Of a DNA stretch of 64,000 bases, positions 45,266-57,950 are shown piece by piece; position 1 is the stretch's first letter; each line of letters starts with the position of its first letter. A program made the translations under genes and the position numbers. The notes under the pieces were generated by a model. The model saw only the letters and a list, made by a program, of their open reading frames with translations, did no database searches and was not told the DNA's origin. The stretch is from Litoditis marina. Lineage: Eukaryota; Nematoda; Chromadorea; Rhabditida; Rhabditidae. The stretch lies in NCBI GenBank assembly GCA_964036275.1, contig OZ038434.1, forward strand, positions 30,210,425-30,274,424, in the 5' to 3' direction.

Positions 45266-46477
45266 CATCTACACGTGGCTAACACGTTGTTCACACACGT
45301 TTTGTACTGTACACGTTGCTGACACGTTACTCATAAACTGATTCCACGTAATGTGCAAGCTGTCACCCGTTGCTTGGTGTGTTGAGGCTAAAACACGAGT
45401 CTTGGCACTTGTCACCAAACTCACGAGGATTAAGAACGTTAAGTTGTAGTTCGTTACGTGAACGGAACGATCAAAAAACAAACTGTGAACCCCAAGCAAA
45501 CGAGATAGTATGACCGTGTCAGTTTTATTAACCTCGCACAAAATCTACATGTAGTTTTTTTAGATAAAAACCCAAGGCTTACTACCTATAATACTTTAAC
45601 TCTGGGTTGTGTACAAACCCATCGTATTGTTTCATGAGCAATGCTCCTAGTCCTCGAGAACGGCGATTCTGATAAACATTTTAAGACTGTCACGTTACAC
45701 GTGAACACAGGTTTGTCAGTTCGTTTGCTTGATTCAAGTCGGCTTAAAGATTTTCCCCGGTACGAAACTCGGTCTTATTACTATTGCCTGGTCTCATTTT
45801 CTGTCTATATTTCCTATTCTGACATCGAGCACGTCACCTTCAAGAATTTGGTAAACAACATTTATTATCCAACGAATATTAACAAGTCGTTACATCTTCT
45901 CTATGAAATTTCCATATTAAAAACGTTCTAAACACGCAATAACACCGTTGTGCACCTTATTAAAACGAAAGAAATGTGTTATCAAATTATTATTACTGTT
46001 GAATTTTTAAGAAAAATTTGATAATAGTAATAATAAAAAATTGGATAGTTCGGGGAATAAGAAACACTAGTTACATTTAGCATTCCAATGGAACGTTGAT
46101 GATTCCGCCTTAAAACCGAAACTAGCGGATTTTTACGTGAAACGTGAAACAATGGCAGAATTCGATGATTTTTCCATTACTTCGACTGGTAGCATAAGTG
46201 AAACTTATGAATACTTGCCCTTGAGGAATAGCTCTCTGGATTTATAGAGTTATTATTATTTATTCCTGCATATATAAAAGTTACGTGTTGGCTTTCAGAG
46301 TTTATAAAAATATACAATATGAAGAAAGATAAATTAACGTAGCCATGTAGTGAACCACCCCCACAATCTGTCATTTTCAGTTGTGTCTATAAAGTTCTGA
46401 GAAAAGAAAATCCGCAAATTTTGCTTCGTTTGCTCTTGCTTCCACAAACTCTGAGTCTCAAAGAGTGAGAGTTTTCC

Positions 46478-46664
46478 CAGACGGCGTAGCAATCCCCACA
46501 AAAGTTCATGAGATCACCTCATGAGGTATTAGCACGAGCTTCTTCCATGAGATTTTATTGATTGCTATGCTACAACGTTGAGAGTTCACGAGTAGCTCAT
46601 GAGGCATCTCATGAGAAACTCATATGAACTTCTCACGAGGTTGGACGGTTTACTACGCCGCCAG
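46478..46664. mobile_element. 187-bp TIR element packed with CTCATGAG palindromes
   Basis: The ends CAGACGGCGTAGCAATCC and the reverse complement of CGGTTTACTACGCCGCCAG are inverted. Inside, TCATGAG or CCATGAG occurs about six times, mostly as CTCATGAG, with CTCATATGA once. No flanking duplication was identified. Confidence 0.6.
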
Positions 46665-47470
46665 CTTACAAATTTTCTGCACAAATGAACCTCATTTTCC
46701 CACACTGTCTGGCCGTACACCTATTATACAGCCAAACATAACAGAGATCGAAGTTAGAGTTCAGTTTCAGAGAATCCAAACTAGTGAGATCAACTAACAA
46801 ATGAAATAACACTGGTGATTTGAAAGAACGTTCTGAAAATATCCTAAAATACTGAATTATATTAACTGTTCTGAAATGATTCTAAAATTTGCGTTTAGCG
46901 AGCTGTCAATTTCGACTAATGATAAGCACATGAAAGTGAGACATGGTTTTCGAGTTTCAGTTCATAGTTACAACAAACTTCACTTTTGAAAGACAAAACA
47001 AGTAAACCCCTAAACTATAAGTTTCGACCAATGATTAACGAACGACTGTGAATGAAATACTTGAACTTTGTTCATATTTTCGAAATCCCGAGTTCTAGAT
47101 TAGAGATCTAAACTTTCCGAAAAACAAACCAAGTGAGCTCAAGAAACAATTAAAAAGCAGCCATGACGCTATTTCAACCGAACCCCCTGGGGAGCCGTTT
47201 TTCTTCGGATTTTGGTCTGAGAGCCGTTATCAAACAGCGGTTTAAGGTCGACAATTACTATTTTGAAACGCTTTCGATTTACAAGTTTCGTTATTTAACC
47301 TGAAATTGTTGGAGTATCAGTTTGAGTTGTTCGTTTGACTGAAAATTCATCAATAGTCCCGGTTCCATTCAGGGGGTTTGCTTCGCTTGATTCAAATCTA
47401 CATTTTCTTTAACTGAATTGTATTCCTCTTACAATTAAGCATGGTTTATTTTGGCGATTCATTTCAATTG
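46665..47470. other. AT-rich intergenic DNA, nothing recognised
   Basis: No gene, RNA or clear repeat is seen. Confidence 0.5.
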
Positions 47471-47845
47471 TTGGGAAAATTGAAGTATCGCCCCCCACTT
47501 TAGTTGGGTCCCCCCCCCCGTAGCACTTCAACCCCCCACCCAAGCTGAAACCTGAAAATCTAGGAGAGGGGGGGGGGGACAAAATTCAACTTCGACATTT
47601 ACTATTTACCCCCCACCTGGGTCGGCGGGGGGTAGAACTTTAAGGGTTGGGGGTCAAACTTCAACGAGTGGGGGGCTGAACTTCAATACCGGAAATGTTT
47701 ACTTTTTACCCCCCACCCTCAAACTTTTGTATTGCAGGTGATAAGTTGAATTATCACGCCCCGGTGGGGGGGGGTCAAACTACAATTCCCCAAACGCAAT
47801 ATACATTCAAAAAGGTGGGGGGTAAGAAGTCAATGTTCCCCAATT
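47471..47845. repeat. cluster of C/G homopolymer runs with ACTTCAA spacers
   Basis: Runs of 6-10 C or G occur about a dozen times on both strands in 375 bp (for example CGCCCCCCACTTTAG, AGAGAGGGGGGGGGGAC, TTTACCCCCCACCTG, CGGCGGGGGGTAG). They are interleaved with TTGAAGT/ACTTCAA/TCAAACT phrases. Compositionally it is unlike anything else in the window. G-runs could form quadruplexes. Confidence 0.75.
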
Positions 47846-48114
47846 GTTAGTTATGGTGTTTGCCAGTCTTGCGAATCGCCGGTCTGAGATCCAGACAAGA
47901 CGAATGTTTGAAGGATCTTAAACGAATTTTGTATTTGTTTCACTGTTATGGACTGTATTCCATTCTCTATTCATTCCGGTAATTTCGTTCCAAAAATTTC
48001 GGTTGTGGTTTTGGTACACTGCACAAACAAGAAATACAGTTTCACACTGACTTTTGTTCGGCAACCACCTTAGCGAACGTTGATTGTACACGTACACGTT
48101 TCACGTTGTTATAA

Positions 48115-48325
48115 CATGTTGTTTGATCAGTAATAGAGACATTTTTTCTTCTATTTGACTTTTTACAACTCTTGTTCAAGACAACTTAAATCAGTACTTC
48201 TTACTGTAGCTGTTACCAAGCAAAGAAGATCTCTTGAACAAGGGTTGTATAGAGTGATGAATAGAAAAAAAGGGAATGAATGAAGAATGGAATAAAACAT
48301 TGGCCTTATTACTGATAAAACATGT
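48115..48325. mobile_element. inverted-repeat element (about 210 bp)
   Basis: ACATGTTGTTTGATCAGTAA ... CTCTTGTTCAAG on the left is matched by TCTTGAACAAGGGTTG ... TTACTGATAAAACATGT on the right. Imperfect arms of about 65-90 bp; no coding capacity. Confidence 0.55.
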
Positions 48326-50045
48326 AGATATACACGGGAGCAATAAACTCACGAGACCACACGCGTTTTTCTTGTTTCATGTGGTTTAGACCATATTATG
48401 GTCTAAATTGTCGTTTTCTCTTCCTACTGCAGCCTCACGGAGGAAATAGTCACGAAATCACACGCGTCTCACACACGTGATAAAGTGCGTGTTTTACTAG
48501 GTGTAGAGACGAATTATATCCATCACCAAAACTCAATTGTACACGTCTCACGTGATCACGTGGTTCACTAGTATTATCATCGCAAATGTATCCAATTTTC
48601 CATTCATTCCTATCATTCCTTTCTTTCGCTATCCCCGTTGCCTTGGTAGCGGATTCCTTGTCTTTTCATTATTTCACGCCATCCAAATTAATCGGCACAG
48701 TGCGTTCCAATTTTGCCAAATCAACACTATACACGTAGTGAATGTTGCTCGAAAACGGTAGAATTACGTGGGAAAACGTGGATTTCGCTATGTGACAAGT
48801 GTGGAATCATACACAGTTTGGAATCACGATATGTCTCAGCTTGAAGTTTGATGATGTGTATGAATGATCGGCAACAAATTTTTGCAAAGTTTCTGTTCTT
48901 TCAACTGGCCTCCGTTTTTACATGGACTACAGGCTTCACTTACAAGAATTTTCGGTAACACAACAAAATTTGTGGCGTAATGGTGTCATACACTGCTTAT
49001 TCACACCTGGATACTTATGAGCATTTTAAATCTAGTGTTCCTACTGGATTTATAACATAGTTTTTCGTTTTGCTCCATTATTTTTCGTCTAATAATTTAT
49101 TTTCGCCTTTTGTTGTGTTTATTTTGTTTTTTTCAAACGCAAACACACACGGTTGCAACACGTAGATTTCACGTTTTTTTAACTACCAGCTGAGGTGGCA
49201 TGAAAGTCCTGAAGTGAGTTTTATAACTTGTATACAGACTGATACATGTTTATTAATATGTTATAATCAGCCGTGAGTTGGCTCGGCCTTTTCATCTGTC
49301 AATATTTGTTTCGGTTTGAAATGAAATTTTCTAAAGTACAGGCCATGTTCCTAGAAGCCATGATTTTGGTGGTTATCGTCATGTGAGCCGTACACTCCCT
49401 GATTCGGCTAAGAATAGATAATACAAATCTCGCTCAAAATCAGTGTATTACGTGTATATGACATCAAATTGACATCAGAATTCAACTTATCCGATTGGAA
49501 AAAAATTGAGGTGGCTTGAGGAATTAGTTAGAGGCGATGTTCAGCTCAGTTTCATACTAGTCACACTTAGTCTTTGCAGCTTTTGAGTGAGATACAAAAA
49601 ATATATAACTTTGTTACCGGTTAACGTGCGTTTTTAATTATGTTTTCACATGAAACTTCAACTATGACGTGTAACTCTGACGTCAAGGCTAAAACCATCA
49701 GCTAGGTCGCCAATTGCTTTCGGACTTACTTTACGGGTTTTGAAATTGTTTACCAACTAACGAACCAAATTTAAACTGATAGGAACGTTACTGGACGTAA
49801 GGTTGTTGTGATATTCCCACTGATTTTCCGAATGTGGTTTGTATTCCACTCTTGTAATTTCTGATCTACCTTGTGATAACGCATAAGAATTTCTCGATGA
49901 GGACATTCGCTGAGTCTGCTGCTTGTTGCAATTGTTCGGCTCCGGTCAATATTTATTATAAGGTTTCGCTGAACATAATAGCCGATAGAGTAATAGAAAA
50001 CGCAGACAATTGCTAGTTGTTCCAATATCACGTTCAAAATAGTAG
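48326..50045. other. AT-rich intergenic DNA with scattered CACGTG motifs
   Basis: A 10-bp-arm palindrome TTTAGACCAT/ATGGTCTAAA lies at 48385-48407, with several CACGTG motifs at 48475-48560. No gene is recognised. Confidence 0.45.
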
Positions 50046-50102
50046 TCAAGATTTATTAGATCACTTCAAATCGTTACGAAATGGTGTTACTTATGGTGAA
50101 AT
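50046..50102 (-). mobile_element. LINE 3' end, minus strand
   Basis: Reading minus: AACACCATTTCGTAACGATT, TGAAGTGATC, TAATAAATCTTGAC; same 3' end as 44290-44365. Confidence 0.5.
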
Positions 50103-50307
50103 GATGTATATCTTTTTCTCTGCATACTAGTACTTAATACATAACATAGAAAGCAGCTCGTATGTGTTTTATGTGGTTTTCTTGAAATTTTGAGTTCAGA
50201 TTTTCTTCCGAACAATTGCTGTTTACTGCTTCGAGTGTGACAAATTGTAAAAAATTTACACGCCGGGTTACAATTCGAACATACTGACATATACCTATTT
50301 CATGAAG

Positions 50308-50417
50308 TTAAAGGAGGACGATTATGTGGACCAATGCCGTGTCAACGGTCCTTTAAACTGCAATTTAAAAGCGTATTGCAGGACTGAAGTATTGGACCAC
50401 ATAATCGTCCTTCTTTA
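50308..50417. mobile_element. GGACGATTATGTGG-family MITE (intergenic)
   Basis: TTAAAGGAGGACGATTATGT ... CACATAATCGTCCTTCTTTA; shorter centre than the 19212 copy. Confidence 0.75.
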
Positions 50418-51811
50418 ATGTCAATTTTTTCAAATATGGTGTATGATTTCTGAATTTTCCTATTAGTGATTTTTGAACATTTACAGAGTTTAAATGAAGC
50501 GTATGTAACTAGCTATTAACTTCCTGCTGCGAGTACCAACTTCACACTTAGCTTGAAACATTGTACGTAATTGCTACCTCACAAAATTCTGAGATCAAAG
50601 AGTAAAGTTGAAAAAAAAGTCTCATCGTATTCGAAGAAAAAAATGTTGCGTGGCAATTTCACAATTTCAGAAGTTCGGAACGTGCACGAATATAACATAT
50701 GAATGATAGTGAAATAAAAAAAGGTTACATTTAAAATAACACGTGCAACATAAAAGTAGAAGTTTCAAGTCAAAATGGAATCAAATTTGCTCATAACAAT
50801 TTTTTTAATTTTTCACGCCCTACTTGAAGTTTGAAATCGAAGTTCGAATCCCTGAACGATCAAGCGATTCTGAGTGTTTAAAAGTGTTTTTCGTCTTCTT
50901 TAAAAGATTCCCTATATTTCGTTCTAAATCAACTGGTGCGAATATAGTCTTTCTCATTCCTACTGAGACTCCTGCAGTAGGAAAAAGAACGTTCAATACG
51001 TTTAAATTACTTGAATGTTGTCGGATTTCTGACAAATTAGATGTTACCGACAGAGATAAATTTCGCATCAGAAAATAGTTATTGCAATAATGGAGTGTGT
51101 ACTGTAGGAGTCTCAGTAGGAATGGTGTTGGCTATATACTCAATACCCTTCTTTATCAACCTCTTTGCCTCTTTCTGTTTCAATGGTTCCAGAGAAGTAT
51201 AACTGTTCAATGAACCTTTGCACTAATTGAGCTGTTGCACGCAAATTCAAATAATTTCATGATTTTTCTGCACTTTTTTGATGAAGTAACAGGTAGCCTC
51301 ATGAATTATGACACGCGAAGCTGTTATAAGTTATCGAAAATTATGGTGTTGTTTCTTATTTTCGTGAAGAATACGTGAAAAACTGAATTTTTTTCGGAAT
51401 TTGGATAACTTTTCTCAAACTGTTAGTTCTCAATTGAAATAATGTCTAAAAAATACGTAATCCTATGCCGAATAAATCCAAATTGATTAAGTGTGTGTCT
51501 TTTTTCGTATTTTTCGATAGAGCAAAGTCTGATGAAACTAGATACCCTTTCCTTTATTCTGCTCACTGATTTGAATACTAGATAAGCATGAACGGCGCTT
51601 TCTCAGAAATCTAACTAAAAAAACTTCCCGTATTTCGAAATAGTTCGAATTACTTCAGTAAAGCAGTATTATGTACTTTCTCAGAATTGAATAAACACTC
51701 ATTGTGTTCATCATGTATAAAATATGATCACTTTTGTCATTCAGATTTGAAAACGATGAAATAGATTGAGAATGAAAACGTGATGCTCTATACTTGTACT
51801 GAGGAGAAAAG
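50418..51811. other. intergenic with a short inverted repeat
   Basis: CATTCCTACTGAGACTCCTG at 50955 and its counterpart GTAGGAGTCTCAGTAGGAAT at 51104 bracket about 170 bp. Related GTACTGTAGGAATC phrases recur at 55605 and 55755. A small plus-strand frame (50824-51078) lies across it; I do not regard it as a gene. Confidence 0.45.
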
Positions 51812-52005
51812 GTATAGTCGTCGCCAACGGAAAGGCGGGAGGGTACTGTATATCTCATTCTCCGCTGTGTACGCACATATGTCTTTGATTCCAAAGCTTA
51901 CCGGTTATGTCCACTAATAGCGCAGTGGTTAGCGCCCTGTCACGAAAGTTTTGCTCGCAGGTTCGATTCCGGTGAGAGACAAAAATTTATAAATTTGGCA
52001 CCCAC
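51812..52005 (+). mobile_element. tRNA-derived SINE, copy 2
   Basis: GTATAGTCGTCGCCAACGGA head, then ACTAATAGCGCAGTGGTTAG (box A), GCAGGTTCGATTCC (box B) and AATTTGGCACCC tail. Head-to-tail layout is the same as the 17470 copy. Confidence 0.7.
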
Positions 52006-53821
52006 TATAAAGTGAATCCTAAGTGAACATTAACACACGTTAGAATATGTTTTACCTAAATGAATTCAAAACACTTTTTCATGTTAAAAGTTGGATCTAG
52101 GTTCAATTGGTTTTTTATAACGAAATTGACCAGAAACTTTCGTTTTTCCTCCAAAAGTGTTCAGAATTGTCGGTTTTCGCCTCGTTTCCCATTCTCACCC
52201 AAAAGGTACAATCTACTTACGCAAATTGTACATTTGTTGTGGTTCACGTTGTTCAACGTTGTTTCACTCTGTAAATATTAATATCTGTAGTGATTATTGA
52301 CCTACGAACTTTATCTTCAAAAGTATTCAGAATGGTGGGTTTTTGCATTGCCCCCCTTTCTTACTCTCTAATTTGCGACAGCACTCTAGGTTAATTCGAT
52401 TTGTCTATTTTATGGTCATGTCTCACTAATTAATTTCGTCTTTTTGACTCCATGCTCGCAATTCTTTTTGTTCATAATTTTGCTCCAACAAATGCATTGT
52501 TCCCAGAATAGTTCATCACAATTGCGGTGATCAATGTCCCGTATTAATCATTACTAGAAAATATTTTATAATAACTAATCTTCAAAAATATTTTAAAATA
52601 ACTAATCTTTACTAATCTTCTTCTGGATTAACTCTAAATGAGATTTTGAATCATCATGAAAAAAGTAGATCAAATGACCAGAGGAAACGTAATGGAAATG
52701 TCGAGACAATAATTAAACTTGTCGCATTCTCATTTTCATCAGGTAGATTGGATTTACAACCTTATCTCATTTTGTGATCCCAGTATTTCTTCGATAAATC
52801 ACAGAAACTGGCCTGCACATATACTAGTAAAATCGTTTGAGTCCTCCCGAACCAGGGGCAGAACCGAATCAAATTTGGGCTGAAAAACGTGAAACCTGAC
52901 CAATCCAAGTAAGTAGTGTTAAAGTTGGTCGATGCGTCACGTTGAAAGGGTTAGGTTTGGTTCATTGTCAGTCTGTGTACGCAAACGGTTGGGTATCTGG
53001 TTTGAGAAGAATCGGTTCGATTTGGTTCAGTAAGAGTCGGTAAGGGAAGAAGTTGGCCTTCTCACGTTTTTCTTCTCACGTTTTACGTGACCATAAATTT
53101 TACCAACATTATAGTTCGTACGATAACTGGCGTGTTACTGACTACTTGTTAAATCAACATGTTGAAGAGAATGCATTTAATCATAATGCACCTTATTGGA
53201 TAATGACCAATATACGCAATAAGTGTGATAATTGTAATTCTAGGTAAAGTGGTGGACGTCACGTACACATGTATAAGCCGTGATTTTGAACATATTAGTC
53301 CATTAACTTATACTCTATTAACACAATAACATTTACTTTTTGTTTTTCTAATGTTCAGCGAAATTTCATGAAATGAAGACAATAACTTAACAAAATGTGT
53401 TTATTGATGTGTTTCTACGTTTCAAGTGTCATAGCGGACATAGGACAACTCGCATCATTTAATTTTGTGAAGTTTGAACGCGAAGAATTCCTAGTAGACT
53501 TTCGGTTGTTCGCCTTCTCGTAGTATAAGAATCACTTAAATGCAAATAGCCCCTGTTAGGAAAACTTAATACTAAACTCAATTGGTGATTCGAATTTGTC
53601 GCCAAAATGTATATTTCCATGTTTTATTAACTTATAACCATATATCTCTCTAGTGTGATACATGTTATTCCGGTAACCAGTAAGTCCAATGTGTCAGATT
53701 GCTCGAGACATTTTTAATTAGAAAGTGTTTTGCTTTTATTGACGCCAAATTGAATTTCTTGTCTCCAAAATAGCTTTCCATTTAACTACAAAGCGCGTAT
53801 CACAATCTATTTCTATATACT
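52006..53821. other. AT-rich intergenic DNA, nothing recognised
   Basis: Short reading frames only, without motifs or plausible splice partners. Confidence 0.45.
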
Positions 53822-53955
53822 ATTAGTCATTTGCACAGTCACGTGAAACATGTTGAACACATCATAACTCAGAAACGTGCAATGCGTGCAATGACAAAGT
53901 GCACGATTCCTCATTAGAATGCTCAGTTTACGTGACTATTCAGCTGACTTCTAGT
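53822..53955. mobile_element. CACGTG-ended MITE (intergenic)
   Basis: ATTAGTCATTTGCACAGTCA ... CGTGACTATTCAGCTGACTT; full-length family member. Confidence 0.75.
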
Positions 53956-54964
53956 TTACGAGGCTTCAAAAAGTGAGTCAGACGTTCATCAATACTCCAT
54001 TCTGTTACATGTTGTGACATACTGACATTCATTTTCTAATAGTGTACGTTTATTCAGACTTCTAATAGCTAATCCTCTATTGTTTGTATGATAAGTATTT
54101 CACAATCGCGTCCCGAAAAATAGGCGGAGCTTACTGTGTATGTTATTTTCTGCTGTGTGTCAAGTTTCTGTTTATGTATTCTTCATTGCTCGTTCTATTT
54201 TCAAGTAAGCACTTGCCGAGAAAAAATTGTGGTTTTTTAGTAACATTTAGTTTTGTAACCTTTTGATATAGTCATCTTTCTTCTACTAGAAATATGGTTT
54301 CGAATATATTTACCATGTATCCGTAAACAAACATCCAACTAAAATTGAAGTCGTTACGATAATTGTTGCTTCTCACAAACTAGAAATGACTGCCTCGCAC
54401 CAGATTCTAACCATCAGCGTTAATGGCAGGGTCAAATCACTCCTCGAACATGTCTTTCTCCGAAAATCGTAGATATACTTTCAGTCAGTAAAATTGAGCC
54501 TGCTCTTGAAAGCACAATATTTTTGGAAAGTTATTTATCTCATCTTGTTTCGATCTGGCTGCGCAATGAAGTGGACTTGTAGTAGCTACATCTGAAAGCA
54601 GAACACAGCAGAAACAGAGAAATACAGTAATCTCGCGTCATTTCTGTCTACTTTTATGTAATTTTGCAGTCCGCTTGAGTTCGAAATGTTGTTACTCTGG
54701 CGCGGGGGTTAATTAACACAGGAGCCAGTAATCGATAGTCCCGTTTTACCACTAAACTACTTAATTAGACAAAAGCGGATGCGGCATAGTTTGCATCATT
54801 TTTACATGCACTCTGGCAGCGTGCCAAAGGAATTGCAGTTTGAAACTCATGTTTTTTTTTCAATTTTTAATACGTGCTTAACAAGAACCCACAAATGCTC
54901 ATGTTCTCTGAATTTCTCTGAAATGTTTAAAACCAAATCTCAATTTTAATAAGCGATATGTTTT
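53956..54964. other. intergenic; weak tRNA-like fragment
   Basis: At 54715-54785, minus strand, GTAGTTTAGTGGTAAAAC resembles a tRNA D arm, but there is no matching T arm. Otherwise nothing recognised. Confidence 0.35.
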
Positions 54965-55495
54965 TTGTTCAAGTGGCGTAATAAGAGGTTGGTTTTTCCA
55001 ACGAGCCCACATTCTCTTTCTGAACTTTCTTCTTTTATGGTACACTTCGATTTACTCATGGTTCATAAAATCGTTACCGGTCAAATAAGGCTGAAATCCT
55101 CCGACTTTTATAGTTTTTCCCAATCGAAAACTAGAGAAACATCTTCAAAGCTGAGTTTTCCCATACCAAAATCAAAATTGCGTCAACAATTTTTCTCTGT
55201 GCGAGCAGGATCGAAATATTTGAAACTGTCCAAAAAGAAGAGTTTGCCATTTTCCGTTGCTAGTTTTAAACGTTTTATATCATAGCAATTTGACGTTTGT
55301 ATTATACTACTGTGTTACTTCTACTATATTTAACTGTTGCTCTATCCTGTGATTATTGTCCCCAATTCGTGACGTACGTGTGCAATATTATCTCCACAGT
55401 TTGATTTATCATCTTTGAACTTATCTTTTTCCAATTATGTCTCAGTTTTTATCACACGCTTCACTTGTGTAATAAATTCATTCAATTCATTCAAA
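54965..55495 (+). mobile_element. CR1-like LINE remnant: reverse transcriptase C-terminus plus 3' tail
   Basis: A 106-codon frame (54965-55285) ends with KSKLRQQFFSVRAG, then KSLPFSVASFKRFI. This resembles the C-terminal tail of CR1/Jockey-type ORF2 proteins (pattern: R-Q-x-F-F-S-x-R, then S-L-P, S-V-x-x-F-K). About 200 bp further on come AATAAATTCATTCAATTCAT and a short tandem ATTCATTCA tail, as expected at a LINE 3' end. The reverse transcriptase core is missing upstream, so it is a 5'-truncated, dead copy. Confidence 0.6.
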
Positions 55496-56321
55496 GTACA
55501 CTTTCAAACTTCCCGACTGTTTTCTAATGAAAACAGTTATGACAGAAAATACAGTCCAATCTTTCCGGTTCAACAATAGAACAGACTAAAACTATTGTAT
55601 TCTTACTGTAGTAGTCCCGTAGGAATGAAAACCGCTATAGTTAGGTTGTTAATGGTAAGAGATGGGTTTTCAATCAGGAACAGAACCGATTGCAAGGGTT
55701 TGTCAAAGTTTCCGGTAAACTTCACATGATGAAAACGGGTAAAAATTTCAACGTGTACTGTAGGAATCCCCGTCGGAATGAAAACGACTATAGACTCTAA
55801 TTGACAATGGTAATGGCCGTGTTTTGCCCTGAGACACATCCTACTGAAGTCATCTCCGACTCTTGTTTACGAGATTACGGTAAAAGCCAATTATCGCACG
55901 TGTTTATTTACACAATTAGGAGAGAAAGAAGAAAAACACTTTGATGGCAAACGCTTTTATCCGTCTAGACGTCGGAATTCAAGCTTTTTTTAAACAGTAC
56001 TTTGAGTGAAAATAGTAGTTTTACTTTTCATATTTCTGTGATCATTATCAAAGTGTTCCTGTTCTTATTTGTTTTAAACTGTTTTCCGTGTATAATCATC
56101 TTCTACTAGACCTTTTAATAGTAACATTTTTGAAGAAAGTGGTGAAAATAACTTCGAAAATAGTTTGAGCCTACATTTTCAAAATCATCTGTTGGAACAC
56201 ACTATGCCAGTTTTCTTTTCAGTGATAAGATATGAATGTAACATGTTCGTGGAATGGTAGTTTCCTCTTTCAAGTTTACTACTATTTTCGCTGTAACCAG
56301 AGATCTACAAATCAGAGTAAT
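55496..56321. other. intergenic with two direct GTACTGTAG(T/G)A repeats
   Basis: TACTGTAGTAGTCCCGTAGG (55604) and TACTGTAGGAATCCCCGTCG (55756) are direct repeats, each followed by GGAATGAAAAC. No gene is seen. Confidence 0.4.
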
Positions 56322-56446
56322 GTTAGTCAATTGCACAGTCACGTGGAAGATGTTAAGCACAGCAGAACTCAGAAACGTGCATTGCAGAAAAGCCCGTTTC
56401 CTCATTAGAATGCTAACTTCACGTGACTATTCAATTTACTTCTAGT
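56322..56446. mobile_element. CACGTG-ended MITE (intergenic)
   Basis: GTTAGTCAATTGCACAGTCA ... CGTGACTATTCAATTTACTT; close to the family consensus. Confidence 0.8.
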
Positions 56447-56859
56447 CTAATTAAAACAAGTGCCGAATGTTTGAAATAGCTCGTGTAGCTGATGTTCAAA
56501 TTTCGGCAAACAGAGTGAATGCCAATATCAAGTTTCTACGTCAACTAATTAATATTTGAAGTTGTGCACCGTTTAAGTTATTAAATGAACAAATATTATA
56601 AGTTTTATTAATTTAATAAGATATATTCGTGTCGATATAGGATATAGGACATTTGGATGCTATAGTAATAAGAAATGTACACGTATTAATTTTTACAAAC
56701 CAATATTAAGGTCACATATTTTGTTTTATCTAAACATCAAAATGTAATTGATGCGCATGAATAATTGATACGAATATCTTAATTGGATGTTTGTTTGCTT
56801 TCTGTTCCCGCAAAAACTGAAAATAGCCAGTTCCTGGTATAATTCTACCAATGTTCTAA

Positions 56860-57085
56860 ATTTCCCTCTTTCTCTCTTTCACTCTTTTTTCACTGTCTCT
56901 CTTTCCCTCTCTCTCATTTTCTGTTCCTATCAAAACTTTCTCTTTTCTACCGGTGTTTCTACTAGAACTCTCATCTCTCTTCCCCCTCTCTCATTTTCTC
57001 TCTTTCTCACTCTTTCTCCCTCTCTCCTTTTTGTGTTTCTATCAATCGTTTCTCTTTTCTCCCGGTGTTTCTACTAGTATTCTCT
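56860..57085. repeat. pyrimidine-rich (CTCTTT)n tract
   Basis: Long CTCTTTCTCTC runs in two blocks separated by TTTCTACCGGTGTTTCTACT and TTTCTCCCGGTGTTTCTACT, so a unit of about 115 bp has been tandemly duplicated. Confidence 0.7.
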
Positions 57086-57260
57086 CTTTGAAGCTGTCAG
57101 GAAATCACATGACTGAAACTATAATGATTTCATACTAATTACCACCTGCCGGATAGAGTGTTAACTTAACTAACGGCCTATATCATTACCGTTAATTGTG
57201 ATTTTGACCAGGTTTACCGAACCTACTAGTAGTACTAGTTAGTTCTTCTTTGAGCCTTGT

Positions 57261-57380
57261 CTACTGAAAGTAAATTGGACAGTTACATGAAATCGACTTT
57301 CTAATGAGGAATCATGCACTTGGTAGTTGCACGTTTCTGAAATTTGCTGTGTTCAACGTTTTGAGTGTATTTGATTAACA
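57261..57380. mobile_element. CACGTG-ended MITE, diverged (intergenic)
   Basis: CTACTGAAAGTAAATTGGAC ... TTGATTAACA with AATGAGGAATCATGCAC in the centre; the CACGTG sites have mutated. Confidence 0.65.
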
Positions 57381-57630
57381 TTATATATGAAGTTCGTTTT
57401 TCCGAAGCAAGCGTATAGTGCTCACTTTTGGACCCGTTGGCAGCGTTCAAAAACTTTGGAAGACTGTTATTTGGAGAAAACATTCATTTTACAGAATTTT
57501 CCCCTGAATACGAACTATAACTAAGGAAAAGAACCCTTCACATGAATTTCGTTTGTTTTGAAGTATTTCAACATGTTCAAAAACGCCTTGAGATTTTATT
57601 GGCAAGCTGCCCAAGTCCAGTTGGAAAATG

Positions 57631-57791
57631 CTCAGACAATACCCAGCCAATTGGCCAGCCACTTTTGTAGCGGCCTCGACGAGAGAGTGTGAGAGTCAGA
57701 GATACGCAGATGTCTACGGCCTCATTGACCTGCACACTCTCTCGCATTTGTAGCTGGCCAATCGTAGAAAATTGGCGCGAATCGTTCTGAG
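57631..57791. mobile_element. GAGAGAG/GACCTGCA palindromic MITE (intergenic)
   Basis: CTCAGACAATACCCAGCCAA ... GCGCGAATCGTTCTGAG; the best-preserved copy for defining the ends. Confidence 0.75.
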
Positions 57792-57950
57792 TGTGCGAGC
57801 TATACATGATGTTTCATTCGCTGTGTTTGTAGTTTGATTCCGGTGTTATCGGTCAAAAACAAGAGATATATGGCTGATCGAGTTTGAGCTGCAACTCAGT
57901 AACGGTCATCTCTTTCACATTTAGTGTTTGTCTGAGAAATGTGGTGCATA

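Noticed and set aside
45641..45931. 96-codon plus-strand frame
   Set aside because: It shows no motif, no splice partners and composition like the surrounding AT-rich DNA.
50824..51078. 84-codon plus-strand frame
   Set aside because: It crosses one arm of a small inverted repeat, has no recognisable motif, and mirrors a frame on the other strand.
54715..54785. tRNA-Gly-like gene on the minus strand
   Set aside because: Only a D-arm-like stretch is visible; no T arm, and the anticodon arm does not fold.
56787..57138. Leu/Ser/Phe-rich frames
   Set aside because: They translate a CTCTTT-rich tract with no splice or homology support.
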